Source: Vibrio fortis
Lineage (GTDB): Bacteria; Pseudomonadota; Gammaproteobacteria; Enterobacterales; Vibrionaceae
Direction of reading: 5' to 3'
Length of the DNA stretch: 64,000 nucleotides
NCBI RefSeq assembly: GCF_000695685.1
Contig: NZ_JFFR01000002.1
Span: forward strand, 744,001 to 808,000
A program made the translations under genes and the position numbers. Of the stretch, positions 15,056 through 24,645 are shown one piece after another (the first letter of the stretch is position 1; each line of letters opens with the position of its first letter). Under the pieces are notes generated by a model, which saw only the letters and a program-made list of their open reading frames with translations, searched no databases and was not told where the DNA came from.

Positions 15056-16102
15056 CTATTTGTTTGTAATGGTTTGCCAGTTGAACTCTGGGATTCGCTC
15101 ATCCGCAATATAAAAGAGCTTTGATCCTCCACTGACTTCAACATTCAACTCAGGATTAAGCTCGATCCCCTGCCCCTCACCGTGATCTATTGCGATCAAC
15201 GTCGCTTGATAACGCTCTTTGAAAACACTAAAGATAGGCGCTACCGTTGTTGTTTCTGCATTCTCTGGATAGTAAGTGGAGTATTGCGTCATGCCCCGTG
15301 TCGAGCTAAGCAACTCTTGGTGCAAAGCGCTCGAACCCGGATCTACAGCCGCTTTAGCCAACATTTCCGCGCCCACTGCCGGAATACACTCCGAGTTTGG
15401 ACAGTGCTTGTGGAGCAAATCGCTTAAGGCTTCGTCTTTAAAGTAAACCAACAAGTGAGCATCAGGGTTGCGATTCGCACAGTACAGGGCTGCTGACAAA
15501 GTAATGTCATCTTCTGGATTATCAATCAGGATACAGCTTGCAGACTCTATCCCCGTCTTTTCCATCTCTTTACCATCGGTGTAGCTGTTCACTTTAACGA
15601 AGTTGATCTCTCCCGGAAGAGGGTTTTCTATATCAGAACGAGTACACAACACAATTGGGCGCTTACCAGTCTCTTCATGCTGTAACATTCTTATAAGATG
15701 TATCGTTCTTTGCTCATTCCAACCTAACATTAAAATGTGGTTTTCCACTCGAATTCTCCTTTTACCCAACAGACCTGCACGCCAATATTCAACACCCTCG
15801 GTTGCGACCTTACCGAGCAAAGCAGCAAATAAGCTGAGACCTCCGGGAATCACAAATAAAATCACTACCCACTGACCAAGCTCTGTGGTTGGTGACAAAT
15901 CACCATATCCAACCGTTGAAGCCGTCACGACCAGATAGTACGCGAAGGTAGTGATTGAGGACGTGAGATCGTGCTCACCCGCAATGAACAACAATAGCCA
16001 TGCCGTAAGCACATACCCTGCAAACGCCACCAACAAGTTCTTCCCGTTTAACACGAATAGATTCGCCTGAAGCCAACGCTTGAGCTGTAACCAGATAACC
16101 AT
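15056..16102 (-). CDS. Potassium channel protein (2TM + RCK/TrkA-N domain)
   Basis: A 348-aa protein with two membrane helices around residues 25-45 and 80-95 and the selectivity-filter signature TVGYGD between them, the hallmark of K+ channels. The C-terminal cytosolic part is a TrkA-N-like RCK domain (ENHILMLGWNEQRTIHLIRML, then CILIDNPEDDITLSAAL), which binds a nucleotide or divalent ion and gates the channel. Its layout is that of Kch-type channels without the extra helices at the N-terminus of E. coli Kch. ATG 16102 with GAGG five nt upstream is preferred over the TTG at 16117. It is the single gene of its unit, convergent with the yecA-like gene. Confidence 0.9.
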   Translation of the reverse strand: MVIWLQLKRWLQANLFVLNGKNLLVAFAGYVLTAWLLLFIAGEHDLTSSITTFAYYLVVTASTVGYGDLSPTTELGQWVVILFVIPGGLSLFAALLGKVATEGVEYWRAGLLGKRRIRVENHILMLGWNEQRTIHLIRMLQHEETGKRPIVLCTRSDIENPLPGEINFVKVNSYTDGKEMEKTGIESASCILIDNPEDDITLSAALYCANRNPDAHLLVYFKDEALSDLLHKHCPNSECIPAVGAEMLAKAAVDPGSSALHQELLSSTRGMTQYSTYYPENAETTTVAPIFSVFKERYQATLIAIDHGEGQGIELNPELNVEVSGGSKLFYIADERIPEFNWQTITNK

Positions 16103-16194
16103 CTGCACCTCAATCAAGTATTTAGTTAACTACATGCTAGGAAATTTTCGGGATATCAACAAGATATCTGGTGTAAAACACACGAAAAAGACAC

Positions 16195-16222
16195 AAAAAA
16201 GCCAGCACGAATGCTGGCTTTT
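16195..16222 (-). terminator. Intrinsic terminator of nadA
   Basis: AGCCAGCA, loop CGAA, TGCTGGCT; on the minus strand it is followed by a T-run (seven A on the + strand side). Confidence 0.85.
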
Positions 16223-16246
16223 AAGTTCTGAAGGTAAAGATCTTGC

Positions 16247-17308
16247 TTACGCGTTGCCCTTCACCTGCATGTTCAATTGCTCTGCGAAATCAAGCATGCG
16301 GTTCAAAGGGATAAGAGATTTCACGCGTAGCTCGTCAGAAACGAAGATCTCGTGTTGCTCACCGCCATTCTCAAGTGCATTTTCAATCGCCTCTAGGCCA
16401 TTCATCGCCATCCAAGGACAGTGTGCGCAGCTACGACATGTTGCACCAGCACCTGCTGTTGGCGCTTCAATCAGTTCTTTTTCAGGCACCAATTGCTGCA
16501 TCTTGAAGAAGATACCTTTGTCTGTCGCCACAATCATTTGCGGATGCGGTAACTCTTTCGCTTTTTTGATCAGCTGACTCGTAGAACCAACTGCATCAGC
16601 TAGCTCAACCACACTTGCTGGAGACTCTGGGTGTACAAGAATTGCTGCTTCAGGGTATACAGACTTCATCTTTCTCAATGCATCAGCAGAGAACTCGTCG
16701 TGTACGATACACTCACCTTGCCACAGAAGCATGTCTGCGCCCGTTTGGTTAGCAATGTACGAACCTAGGTGACGGTCTGGGCCCCAAATGATTGGCTTGC
16801 CTTCAGCATCTAGGCTTTCTACAATCTCAAGTGCGATACTTGATGTCACAACCCAGTCAGCACGCGCTTTTACCGCTGCAGATGTATTCGCATAAACCAC
16901 AACAGTATGGTCTGGGTGCGCATCACAGAACTCAGTGAACTTGTCTGCTGGACAACCAAGGTCCAACGAACACTCAGCTTCTAGTGTAGGCATTAAAATG
17001 CGCTTTTCAGGTGTCAGAATTTTCGCGGATTCGCCCATGAATCGAACACCGCCGATGATCAGTGTGCTCGCTGGGTGACGGTTACCAAACTTAGCCATCT
17101 CTAGCGAATCACCTACGAAACCACCCGTCTCTTCAGCGAGTGCCTGGATTTCAGGGTCCGTGTAATAGTGAGCGATCAAAACAGCGTCTTTTTCTTTTAG
17201 TAGCTTTTTGATGTTCGCTATGTGAGCCTGCTTTTGAGCATCGTTCAATGGAACTGGCTTCGGTGGGAATGGGTAAACAGTGTCGATTTTATCTAATATA
17301 TGGCTCAT
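16247..17308 (-). CDS. nadA: Quinolinate synthase A
   Basis: The 353-aa enzyme condenses iminoaspartate with dihydroxyacetone phosphate to quinolinate in NAD biosynthesis, using an oxygen-sensitive 4Fe-4S cluster. The three cluster cysteines of the family are present (in CSLDLGC, in [12 protein letters not shown], and in the C-terminal CRSCAHC block). Substrate motifs [17 protein letters not shown] and VHPESP are intact. The frame runs to 17362, but ATG 17308 (MSHILDKI) gives the E. coli-like length and start. It follows cpoB as in E. coli; a terminator separates the two, so nadA probably has its own promoter. Confidence 0.97.
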   Translation of the reverse strand: MSHILDKIDTVYPFPPKPVPLNDAQKQAHIANIKKLLKEKDAVLIAHYYTDPEIQALAEETGGFVGDSLEMAKFGNRHPASTLIIGGVRFMGESAKILTPEKRILMPTLEAECSLDLGCPADKFTEFCDAHPDHTVVVYANTSAAVKARADWVVTSSIALEIVESLDAEGKPIIWGPDRHLGSYIANQTGADMLLWQGECIVHDEFSADALRKMKSVYPEAAILVHPESPASVVELADAVGSTSQLIKKAKELPHPQMIVATDKGIFFKMQQLVPEKELIEAPTAGAGATCRSCAHCPWMAMNGLEAIENALENGGEQHEIFVSDELRVKSLIPLNRMLDFAEQLNMQVKGNA

Positions 17309-17389
17309 TGCTCTTGCTCTACGCAACTTCTTCCGAGAATTAGAGCATTCTACACAGTACAACGATTGGGATCAAAAAGGATTAGGCAT

Positions 17390-17416
17390 AAAAAAAGGCG
17401 CTGATGCGCCTCTTTT
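17390..17416 (-). terminator. Intrinsic terminator of the tol-pal-cpoB operon
   Basis: AGGCGC (17396-17401), loop TGAT, GCGCCT (17406-17411), with a run of T on the minus strand. Confidence 0.9.
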
Positions 17417-17425
17417 ACTAAAGAA

Positions 17426-18208
17426 CTATAAATGAGTCTTGGCTACTTTTGCCGATGCACTGTTCGGGTATTCGGCAACCACTTGTTCGTAGTACTTTTT
17501 CGCTTGCTCAGAGTTATTGTTACGCGCAGCGATGTCGCCAAGCTTCACTAAAGCATCAGCGCGCTTGTTTGAGTCTTTGTAAGCTACAACAGCTGCAAAG
17601 CTCTTCACTGCCTCTTTATCTTGCTTCTTAGCAAAGTAGAGCTGACCTAACCAGTAGTGTGAGTTAGGTGTGAACGTAGAATCTGGGAAGTCTGTTTGAA
17701 ACTTCTGGAATGCGGTAATCGCACCCGTGTAGTCTCGCTGTTTGAGGATCATATCCACAGCGTTTTGATAAGCGGTTTGCTCATCAACATCAGTGCTGAA
17801 GGTACCTTCGGCGCCTTTCGCGTCTGTTGCCGGAACAACAGCGGCTGCAGAGCCTGATGATTTCACTTCGCTTCTTACTTTATCAAGTTCGATAAACAAC
17901 TCACGCTGACGCTCTAACATCTGTTTCATGTCGTAGCTGTTGCGTTCAAGTTGACCACGTAGCTCACTGATCTCAAGAGCCATGTCGTCCATTTGTTGCT
18001 GCATTTGAAGTTGAACGCGATTGCGGTTTTGTAGCAAGCGCTCTAGACGCTCGATATCGGTTTCATTGGAAGCCGCTCGAGTAGAAGAGGAAGTTGAATT
18101 GGTTGTGGTGCTATTAAGATCGGATACTGGAGCTGGTGCAGCGAGCGCGGTGCCCGCTGCACTTGCCAGTAACGAAAGCATAATGACACGCTTTGTGTTA
18201 CTGAACAT
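17426..18208 (-). CDS. cpoB: Cell division coordinator CpoB (YbgF)
   Basis: A 260-aa periplasmic protein. An N-terminal signal peptide (RVIMLSLLASAAGTALA) is followed by a coiled coil at about 55-120 that trimerises, and a C-terminal TPR domain with three repeats (YQNAVDMILKQRDYTGAI, then SHYWLGQLYFAKK, KRADALVKLGDIA). CpoB links peptidoglycan synthase PBP1B with the Tol machinery at the septum. ATG 18208 has GAGGA 8 nt upstream and is chosen over the start at 18223. It follows pal by 31 bp and ends the operon. Confidence 0.95.
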   Translation of the reverse strand: MFSNTKRVIMLSLLASAAGTALAAPAPVSDLNSTTTNSTSSSTRAASNETDIERLERLLQNRNRVQLQMQQQMDDMALEISELRGQLERNSYDMKQMLERQRELFIELDKVRSEVKSSGSAAAVVPATDAKGAEGTFSTDVDEQTAYQNAVDMILKQRDYTGAITAFQKFQTDFPDSTFTPNSHYWLGQLYFAKKQDKEAVKSFAAVVAYKDSNKRADALVKLGDIAARNNNSEQAKKYYEQVVAEYPNSASAKVAKTHL

Positions 18209-18239
18209 GAGGCTATTCCTCAATTAAAAAGTCTACTAA

Positions 18240-18782
18240 TTAGTAAACTAGTACTGCACGACGGTTTTTAGCGTACACTTCTTCAGATTGACCAAGAAGA
18301 AGTGGCTTCTCTTCACCGTAGCTTACGATAGAGATTTGGTCAGCTTGAACACCTAGAGCTTGTAGGTACTTAGCAACAGCTTGTGCACGACGCTCACCTA
18401 GAGCGATGTTGTACTCAGGAGTACCGCGCTCATCAGCGTGGCCTTCTACAGTTACTTTCATGTCTACGTTTTTGCTTAGGTAAGCTGCGTGAGCTGCTAG
18501 CATCTCTTCGTAATCACCCGCGATAGTAGCGTTGTCGAATGCGAAGTAGATAGTTTGAGTTTCACGTAGTGCTTGCTCTTTAAGCTCTTGCTCTGACAGT
18601 TGACCGTTCGCGTCAATTGGTGTCACAACAGTTGTGTCTACGTTATTTTCTGAACCTGAAGTTGCTTGGTTAGTTTCAGTACCAGAAGTCGCAGATGTTG
18701 CATCATCACTTGAGCTACATGCTGTTACTGCCATCACTGGTAGTGCAATCATCAAGCCTTTAAGAACTTTATTAAGTTGCAT
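18240..18782 (-). CDS. pal: Peptidoglycan-associated lipoprotein Pal
   Basis: The 180-aa outer-membrane lipoprotein has a signal peptide ending with the lipobox AVTAC and a flexible Ser/Thr-rich linker. Its OmpA-like domain includes the peptidoglycan-binding residues in [23 protein letters not shown]. Pal anchors the outer membrane to the cell wall and is moved to the division site by TolB release. The final residues [11 protein letters not shown] are the conserved C-terminal loop. It sits between tolB and cpoB as in other gammaproteobacteria. Confidence 0.97.
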   Translation of the reverse strand: MQLNKVLKGLMIALPVMAVTACSSSDDATSATSGTETNQATSGSENNVDTTVVTPIDANGQLSEQELKEQALRETQTIYFAFDNATIAGDYEEMLAAHAAYLSKNVDMKVTVEGHADERGTPEYNIALGERRAQAVAKYLQALGVQADQISIVSYGEEKPLLLGQSEEVYAKNRRAVLVY

Positions 18783-18892
18783 CTTATTTTCCTTACGTTA
18801 TCAAACTTAGTTTCTACAGCCGATAAATTGCTATAGATAGTTACTTGCTACAATAGTTATTACTATCAATAGCTAATTGCTTTTAAGCGTGG

Positions 18893-20245
18893 CTACAGAA
18901 ACGGCGACCATGCTGGCGCTCTTACACGTCCATTAGTTGCCGGTAATCTAGCTTTAAAACGACCATCGATAGATACCATCGACAGTACATTTGTTTGGTT
19001 GTAAATAGAGCTATAGATAACCATACCTCCATTTGGTGCAATACTTGGCGACTCGTCTAGTAAAGTTTTAGTTAGAACCTGTACCGCGCCTGTTTCCAAG
19101 TCTTGCTTGGCCAAGTTAAATCCAGAGTTGCTGCGATTCACCATAATCAGGAATCGACCATCAGGGGTAATTTGACCACCTAAGTTCTGGCTGCCTTGCC
19201 ATGTAATTCTTTGGGTAGAATTATCTGACAAATTTACATTATAAATCTGGGGTTTACCACCGCGATCAGACGTAAAAATGAGAGACTTGCCATCAGGATG
19301 CCAGAAAGGTTCCGTATTGTTGGCACGGCCGCGAGTAATTTGTGTCAGTTTACGAGTTTGTAGATCAAGCGTGTAAACCTGAAGGCTGCCTGTCTTCGAA
19401 AGTACTAATGCCAGTTTCTTACCGTCAGGAGAGAATCTTGGCGCACCATTATGACGAGGGTATGACGTCACCTTTTCACGTTCACCGGTGTAGATGTTCA
19501 TGATAAAGATTTCCGCTTGACCATTTTGGAAGCTCACGTAAGCGAGTTTCTTACCATCTGGAGACCAAGCTGGAGACATCAGTGGCTGCTTTGAACGAAG
19601 AACCAAACGCTCGTTGTAACCGTCGTAATCCGCTACGCGCAGTTGGTACGGGTACTTGTCCTTATCATTCACTACAACGTAAGAAATACGCGTTAAGAAA
19701 GCGCCTTTCTCACCTGTTAGCTCTTCATAAACAAGATCTGAAATTCGGTGTGCGTACTCACGTAAACGTGGGCCCGGTACGGTTGCTTTCTTATTGAAAA
19801 GAACATGGTCTTTCGAAAGAACCAGTTGGCCTTCATCGCTCAGTGCACGGCTTTGACCATTAGTTAACTGACCACGTACGATATCAACCAGTTGGTAGTT
19901 CACTACGTATTGACCTTGCGCATCTTGAGTAATGCTGCCTGTGAGAAGAGAATCAACACCTAGGTTTGTCCATGCATCGAAGTCTACATCCGCCTCGCTG
20001 TATGGTGTTTGCGGCATTTTGCTGGTTGCAACTGGACTGAATTTACCACTGCGCTGTAAGTCTGATGCGATCACAGCAGAAACATCGTGTGGTAGTTTCT
20101 CTTTGCCTTCCCATTTAAAAGGCACAATCGCAATCGGTCGTGCCGAGTTGATACCATCGGTAATAACGAGCTCCAACGCAGCGTGTGCAAACTGACTGCT
20201 GGTCGCTATTACAAACACAAAACTCAGTAATAGTTTCTTTAACAC
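18893..20245 (-). CDS. tolB: Tol-Pal periplasmic beta-propeller TolB
   Basis: A 450-aa periplasmic protein. The N-terminal signal peptide ([20 protein letters not shown]) leads into the TolB-box-like N-terminal strand [14 protein letters not shown]. The C-terminal part has repeating [19 protein letters not shown] and [10 protein letters not shown] blades of a six-bladed beta-propeller that binds Pal. It is in an operon with tolA (13-bp gap). Start ATG 20245. Confidence 0.97.
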   Translation of the reverse strand: MLKKLLLSFVFVIATSSQFAHAALELVITDGINSARPIAIVPFKWEGKEKLPHDVSAVIASDLQRSGKFSPVATSKMPQTPYSEADVDFDAWTNLGVDSLLTGSITQDAQGQYVVNYQLVDIVRGQLTNGQSRALSDEGQLVLSKDHVLFNKKATVPGPRLREYAHRISDLVYEELTGEKGAFLTRISYVVVNDKDKYPYQLRVADYDGYNERLVLRSKQPLMSPAWSPDGKKLAYVSFQNGQAEIFIMNIYTGEREKVTSYPRHNGAPRFSPDGKKLALVLSKTGSLQVYTLDLQTRKLTQITRGRANNTEPFWHPDGKSLIFTSDRGGKPQIYNVNLSDNSTQRITWQGSQNLGGQITPDGRFLIMVNRSNSGFNLAKQDLETGAVQVLTKTLLDESPSIAPNGGMVIYSSIYNQTNVLSMVSIDGRFKARLPATNGRVRAPAWSPFL

Positions 20246-20257
20246 GGGTTCGTCCTT

Positions 20258-21325
20258 TTACTCTGGTAATACTGTTAGGTTAATGTTTTTCAAAGAGTTT
20301 ACGATATCTGGGTCTTTCGGTAGTGGGTAAGACTGCACTTGGGCTACTGCTCGTTTCGTAGCAGCACATAGGCGGCTGTCACCCTCTAGAATCGAAAGGC
20401 TACCTAAAATAGCGTTTGATCCAGTTGGGATCAGTTTCAGGTTTACCCTACACGACTTTCCCCTAAAGCTATCCTCCAACAGCAGGTTTTGCTCTATGAG
20501 CTGGGTATAAATCGCACCATATCGCTGAACTTCATCACCAATAAATTGTTGTCTTGCTGAAGAGTTTTGAGAAGCCTCGGTTTCAAGGCCTGCAAAGATG
20601 TCGTTAAGTGCCGCTTCTTGCTGCTTACGCTCTTCTTCAAGTCGCTTTAATCGCTCTTGCTCTTTACGTGCCTTTTCAGCCGCTTCTTTTGCCGCTTTCT
20701 CTTTCGCCAAACGCTCTTTTTCAGCACGTTCAGCGGCTTCTTTCTCTTTACGTGCTTTTTCTGCAGCTTCTTTAGCCGCTTGCTCTTTTGCCAAGCGTTC
20801 CTGTTCTGCTTTTGCGATAGCCGCCTCTTTCGCTTTACGCTCTTGTTCCGCTTTCACTAATGCGGCTTCTTTGAGCTTGCGATCGGCTTCAGCTTTCGCT
20901 GCGCGCTCTTTCTCTTGCTTAAGACGAACTTCTTCTGCTTTACGCTGTTTCTCTTGCTCAACGCGACGCTTCTCTGCTTCACGAGCCGCTCTTGCCTCTT
21001 TGGCTTGCTTCTCTTTTAGCTTACGAATGTTCTCTTCTTCCGCCTTACGGTTGCGCTCTAAGCGTTCACTTTCTCGGCGTAGCTTATCAAGGCGCTCTTG
21101 TTCTTTTTTACTTGCGGCTTCACGTTGCTGACGAATTTGCTGCGCTTGCTGGCGAACGAGCTGCGGATCAATTACGACCGCCTGAACCATTTGGCCGCTT
21201 GGCTCGGGCTCAGACATGGTAAAATCTGCACCCACAATCAGCACAACGAATAACACCACGTGCAGCGCTAGCGACACGATAAGTGGTGTACTTAAGCTAT
21301 TCGATTTAGTCTTTTTTGTTTTCAT
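20258..21325 (-). CDS. tolA: Tol-Pal protein TolA
   Basis: A 355-aa inner-membrane protein that spans the periplasm. One TM helix at about 14-35 (PLIVSLALHVVLFVVLIVG) is followed by a long Ala/Lys/Glu-rich helical domain (about 55-235) and the C-terminal globular domain III (from about 255), which has two Cys residues (SCRVNLKL and RLCAAT) that may form the conserved disulphide. The helical domain contains degenerate direct repeats of the AAKEAAEKARKE type, so length may vary among strains. TolA links the TolQR motor with TolB/Pal. Confidence 0.97.
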   Translation of the reverse strand: MKTKKTKSNSLSTPLIVSLALHVVLFVVLIVGADFTMSEPEPSGQMVQAVVIDPQLVRQQAQQIRQQREAASKKEQERLDKLRRESERLERNRKAEEENIRKLKEKQAKEARAAREAEKRRVEQEKQRKAEEVRLKQEKERAAKAEADRKLKEAALVKAEQERKAKEAAIAKAEQERLAKEQAAKEAAEKARKEKEAAERAEKERLAKEKAAKEAAEKARKEQERLKRLEEERKQQEAALNDIFAGLETEASQNSSARQQFIGDEVQRYGAIYTQLIEQNLLLEDSFRGKSCRVNLKLIPTGSNAILGSLSILEGDSRLCAATKRAVAQVQSYPLPKDPDIVNSLKNINLTVLPE

Positions 21326-21338
21326 GAATGCTACGGAA

Positions 21339-21782
21339 TTATTCCCTTATGTCCGTCAGTAGGCCAACCTTAGGCACCCCTGCTCGGCTTAATTCATCAA
21401 GTAGTAAAACAACTTCAGCATACGGCGTTGCAGCATCGCCACCAACCGCAACTGGTGAATTTGGTTTAATTGAAAGCTCCGCTTTCACTCGCACAATGAT
21501 CTCTTCTAATGACAGACCACGTTGAACTTCTTCGTTGTTCACGCTTAGCCCTAGCTCACCATCTTTATTTACTTCAACAATGATAAAGCTGGCGTTATCG
21601 TCACCGAGAAGATCTTGAGCCGATTTTGCTGTTGAGGCTTGTGGCAGCTCCACATCCACACCTTGAGTAACAAACGGCGAGGTCACCATAAAAATAATCA
21701 GCAAAACCAGCATAACGTCGATATAAGGTACAACGTTAATCTCTGCGGTCATTTTGCGCTTTTTAGGTTGATATCCTGCCAT
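21339..21782 (-). CDS. tolR: Tol-Pal motor subunit TolR
   Basis: A 147-aa ExbD-like protein with one TM helix holding the essential proton-relay Asp in NVVPYIDVMLVLLIIFMV and a periplasmic domain. It forms a proton-driven motor with TolQ. The gap to tolQ is only 3 bp. Confidence 0.97.
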   Translation of the reverse strand: MAGYQPKKRKMTAEINVVPYIDVMLVLLIIFMVTSPFVTQGVDVELPQASTAKSAQDLLGDDNASFIIVEVNKDGELGLSVNNEEVQRGLSLEEIIVRVKAELSIKPNSPVAVGGDAATPYAEVVLLLDELSRAGVPKVGLLTDIRE

Positions 21783-21785
21783 CGA

Positions 21786-22469
21786 TTATTCCCTGCCAGC
21801 CATCGCTTGACGGTGAAGAATGCTGTGGAACTCTTCAGAGAATGTCGCGTAGTTATGTTCTAGCTTACCTACACGGCTACTGAATCGGTTGTACGCCATT
21901 ACTGCAGGAATCGCGGCAAATAGACCCATCGCGGTTGCGATAAGTGCTTCTGCGATACCTGGTGCAACCATTGCTAGGGTTGCTTGTTTTACTTCACCCA
22001 ATGCGATGAATGAGTGCATGATCCCCCATACGGTACCAAAAAGGCCGATGTATGGACTGATTGAGCCAACCGTTGCAAGAAACGGTAAGTTGGTTTCCAG
22101 TTCATCGACTTCACGGGCAACGGCAACACGCATCGCACGGCCAGTGCCTTCCATGATGAAATCTGGTGACGCCGCGTTAGATTTACGCAGACGTGCAAAT
22201 TCTGTGAAGCCTGCGTAGAAGATCTCTTCTGTACCAGACAGCTCGTCTTTACGTTTGTTGCTTTCTTGGTATAGCTTAGACAAATCAACACCTGACCAGA
22301 ACTTATCTTCAAAGGTCTCTGTGTGTTTCGCCGCTTGAGAAAGCACTTTGCTTCTTTTTATGATCATCGCCCACGAGACGACCGACATACCCATTAGGGT
22401 AAGCATTACCAGTTTAACCAGTAAGCTGGCTTCTAAAATAAGGCCTAAAATTGAGATTTCAGCAGTCAC
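21786..22469 (-). CDS. tolQ: Tol-Pal motor subunit TolQ
   Basis: The 227-aa ExbB/MotA-type subunit has three TM helices (about residues 15-37, 135-158 and 168-190). The conserved segments [19 protein letters not shown] and [20 protein letters not shown] define the TolQ proton channel. It overlaps ybgC by 11 bp, so the two are translationally coupled. Confidence 0.97.
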   Translation of the reverse strand: MTAEISILGLILEASLLVKLVMLTLMGMSVVSWAMIIKRSKVLSQAAKHTETFEDKFWSGVDLSKLYQESNKRKDELSGTEEIFYAGFTEFARLRKSNAASPDFIMEGTGRAMRVAVAREVDELETNLPFLATVGSISPYIGLFGTVWGIMHSFIALGEVKQATLAMVAPGIAEALIATAMGLFAAIPAVMAYNRFSSRVGKLEHNYATFSEEFHSILHRQAMAGRE

Positions 22470-22884
22470 TGTTTGTCAGCTCCGTAAGAATAAAAGTCGG
22501 CATAGCCTTAGGTTTCATTTTCTGATTGTCGATACATGCTACCTTAACCATTGCTTTACACAATGCTTTGCCATCAGGATTTACGATCTCCTGACAGAAT
22601 ACTAGGGAAGCACGTTTCAGTTCATAAATCTTTGTAATGACTTGTAAAGCATCATCAAGGCGCGCACCTTGGATAAAATCGATATCCATGTGTCGGACAA
22701 CAAAACCGATGTTTTGTTCTAAAAGGACTTGCTGAGATACCCCAATTGAGCGCAGCATCTCGGTTCGAGCGCGTTCAAAAAACTTCAGGTAGTTGGAATG
22801 ATAAACGACGCCACCTGCATCTGTGTCTTCATAATAGACGGTGACAGGCCAGGTAAATGGCTTAGATGATCCCTGCAAACTCAT
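22459..22884 (-). CDS. ybgC: Acyl-CoA thioesterase YbgC
   Basis: A 141-aa hot-dog-fold thioesterase. The signature [19 protein letters not shown] contains the catalytic Asp, and the [12 protein letters not shown] helix follows. E. coli YbgC hydrolyses short acyl-CoA and long acyl-CoA/ACP and interacts with phospholipid synthesis enzymes. It is the first gene of the tol-pal operon here, as in E. coli. ATG 22884 is preferred over the start at 22914. The cyd operon terminator lies about 90 bp upstream. Confidence 0.95.
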   Translation of the reverse strand: MSLQGSSKPFTWPVTVYYEDTDAGGVVYHSNYLKFFERARTEMLRSIGVSQQVLLEQNIGFVVRHMDIDFIQGARLDDALQVITKIYELKRASLVFCQEIVNPDGKALCKAMVKVACIDNQKMKPKAMPTFILTELTNSDC

Positions 22885-22975
22885 ACCACAATACAAAAAC
22901 GTTAAAGATATCACTATAACTCAACTCTTTGACATTAATAGTATAACGGCATGAAATATTTGATTTGTGTGGTGA

Positions 22976-23012
22976 AAAAAAAGGCCATCTGTATAAGATG
23001 ACCTCTTTTCGG
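22976..23012 (-). terminator. Intrinsic terminator of the cyd operon
   Basis: On the minus strand AGGTCATCT, loop TATAC, AGATGGCCT followed by eight T; one G-U pair in the stem. Confidence 0.85.
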
Positions 23013-23061
23013 CTAAAAACCAAGCAGTGCGATAAAGCCTGTATTCACGGGCATTGCGCCG

Positions 23062-23364
23062 CTATATGAACCTTAACACTGTTAGGTAGAGCAAAATTGT
23101 GAGTGAAGCATATGGGCTAAATAGCAACTGCCATACCCACGCTCTAGGCTTAAAACCAACCCCGAAAACCATGCTTGAACACACCGCCCAAATCAACATT
23201 GGACCGATGACCGCATTGAAACCGCCAATACTCTCGGCGTAGGCTTCAGGATCCCACATAACCAAGCCAACATGCACGAAACCCAGTACTAGAGACAAAA
23301 CTCGAAGAAGAGTCTTGTCCATAGGTTGGTGCAGCTTGGTCACTTGCTCAGTGAGATTACTCAC
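23062..23364 (-). CDS. ybgE: Cyd operon membrane protein YbgE
   Basis: A 100-aa membrane protein with three hydrophobic segments (RVLSLVLGFVHVGLVMW, then NAVIGPMLIWAVCSSMVFG and LLFSPYASLTILLYLTVL). The WDPEAYAESIGGF motif between the first and second is typical of YbgE. Function unknown; it always follows cydABX. It starts at a GTG within GTGAGTAA, overlapping cydX by 8 bp, so translation is coupled. A later ATG at 23322 is an alternative. Confidence 0.92.
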   Translation of the reverse strand: MSNLTEQVTKLHQPMDKTLLRVLSLVLGFVHVGLVMWDPEAYAESIGGFNAVIGPMLIWAVCSSMVFGVGFKPRAWVWQLLFSPYASLTILLYLTVLRFI

Positions 23365-23464
23365 TGTCTTTATCCATCATTTCTGAGTGCTCTAACCAAA
23401 GAGCGTTAATGATGCCGAATGCACATGCTAGAAGTACACCCAAAATCCATGCGAAATACCACAT
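23357..23464 (-). CDS. cydX: Cytochrome bd-I accessory subunit CydX
   Basis: A 35-aa single-TM protein. MWYFAWILGVLLACAFGIIN followed by ALWLEHSE and a charged tail matches CydX, the small third subunit that stabilises haem binding in cytochrome bd oxidase. ATG 23464 is preceded by AGGAGAA 6 nt upstream. It lies 31 bp after cydB and overlaps ybgE. Confidence 0.95.
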   Translation of the reverse strand: MWYFAWILGVLLACAFGIINALWLEHSEMMDKDSE

Positions 23465-23495
23465 AAAATTTCTCCTAAGTTATTTAACTTCTAGC

Positions 23496-24632
23496 TTAGT
23501 AAGCTGAAACGTCGTTATCTTCGATGTGTTTCTTATCAAGACGACCGAACATTTTGTAGTAAGTCCAAGTCGTGTAAGCAAGAATCACAGGTACCATTAC
23601 CGCCGCTACCGCAGTCATCAGGCCAAGTGTTAGTTCACTCGCTGTTGAATCCCACATTGTTAAGCTGTGGTTCGGGATTAGGCTTGATGGCATCACGAAT
23701 GGGAACATCGCAAAACCAGCCGTTAGGATAACACCAGCGTTTGAAAGGCTTGAGAACAAGAATGCAAAACCACCACGCTCAAAGCGAGACGCTACAACCG
23801 CTAGCAATGGCATTACCACACCTAGGATAGGCGCAGCCCACATTGCTGGGTACGTTTCAAAGTTCGCCATCCAAGCACCAGCTTGAACTGCTACTTCTTT
23901 GTTTAGTGGGTTTGAGTCAGCCATTGTGTCTAGCGTGCTTGTGATCACGTAGCCGTCGATAGATTGAACCCAGAAACCACCTGCTACGAATAATGCAACC
24001 GCGATTAGACCTGTGATTTGAGCAACACCTCGAGCACGCTCGTGTAATGACTCAGTCGTCTTCATTTGCAGCCAAGTCGCACCTTGCATAACGAATAGCA
24101 TCAAGCTTAATACGCCACACAGTAGAGCAAATGGGTTCAGTAGAGCGAAGAACGAACCTTTGTACTCAGACATCAGCAGGCTGTTTAGCTCAAATGGAAC
24201 ACCTTGAAGCAGGTTACCAAAAGCAACACCAAAGATAACTGGCGGAACTGTGCCGCTGAAGCAAAGCGCGTAGTCCCAAGCTTTACGCCATTTTGGATCT
24301 TCAATCTTAGAACGGTAATCTAGAGCAAGTGGACGTAGCCAAAGTGCTGCTAGCGTTACGTACATCGCTAGATAGAATCCAGAAAACGACGTTGCGTAAA
24401 CTAGAGGCCATGCAGCAAACAGTGCACCACCCGCTGTGATTAACCAAACTTGGTTACCATCCCAGTGAGGAGCAATGGTGTTCAGCATAATACGACGTTC
24501 AGTGTCGCTCTTACCGATAACAGGAGACAGAGCTGCAACGCCCATGTCGAAGCCATCAGTCACGGCGAAACCTACCAGTAGAACACCGATTAGGACCCAC
24601 CAAATAAGTCGTAAGATTTCGTAATCAAACAT
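23496..24632 (-). CDS. cydB: Cytochrome bd ubiquinol oxidase subunit II
   Basis: A 378-aa polytopic subunit. The N-terminal YEILRLIWWVLIGVLLVGFAVTDGFDMG and HWDGNQVWLITAGGALFAAWP are family hallmarks. With CydA it forms the high-affinity quinol oxidase used at low oxygen and under nitrosative or sulphide stress. It follows cydA by 13 bp. Confidence 0.98.
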   Translation of the reverse strand: MFDYEILRLIWWVLIGVLLVGFAVTDGFDMGVAALSPVIGKSDTERRIMLNTIAPHWDGNQVWLITAGGALFAAWPLVYATSFSGFYLAMYVTLAALWLRPLALDYRSKIEDPKWRKAWDYALCFSGTVPPVIFGVAFGNLLQGVPFELNSLLMSEYKGSFFALLNPFALLCGVLSLMLFVMQGATWLQMKTTESLHERARGVAQITGLIAVALFVAGGFWVQSIDGYVITSTLDTMADSNPLNKEVAVQAGAWMANFETYPAMWAAPILGVVMPLLAVVASRFERGGFAFLFSSLSNAGVILTAGFAMFPFVMPSSLIPNHSLTMWDSTASELTLGLMTAVAAVMVPVILAYTTWTYYKMFGRLDKKHIEDNDVSAY

Positions 24633-24645
24633 AATATTCCCTCAC

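Noticed and set aside
20598..21131. Open + strand frame of 177 aa, Ser/Ala/Phe rich
   Set aside because: It is opposite tolA; the skewed Lys/Glu/Ala codons of TolA create a long antisense frame without start signals.
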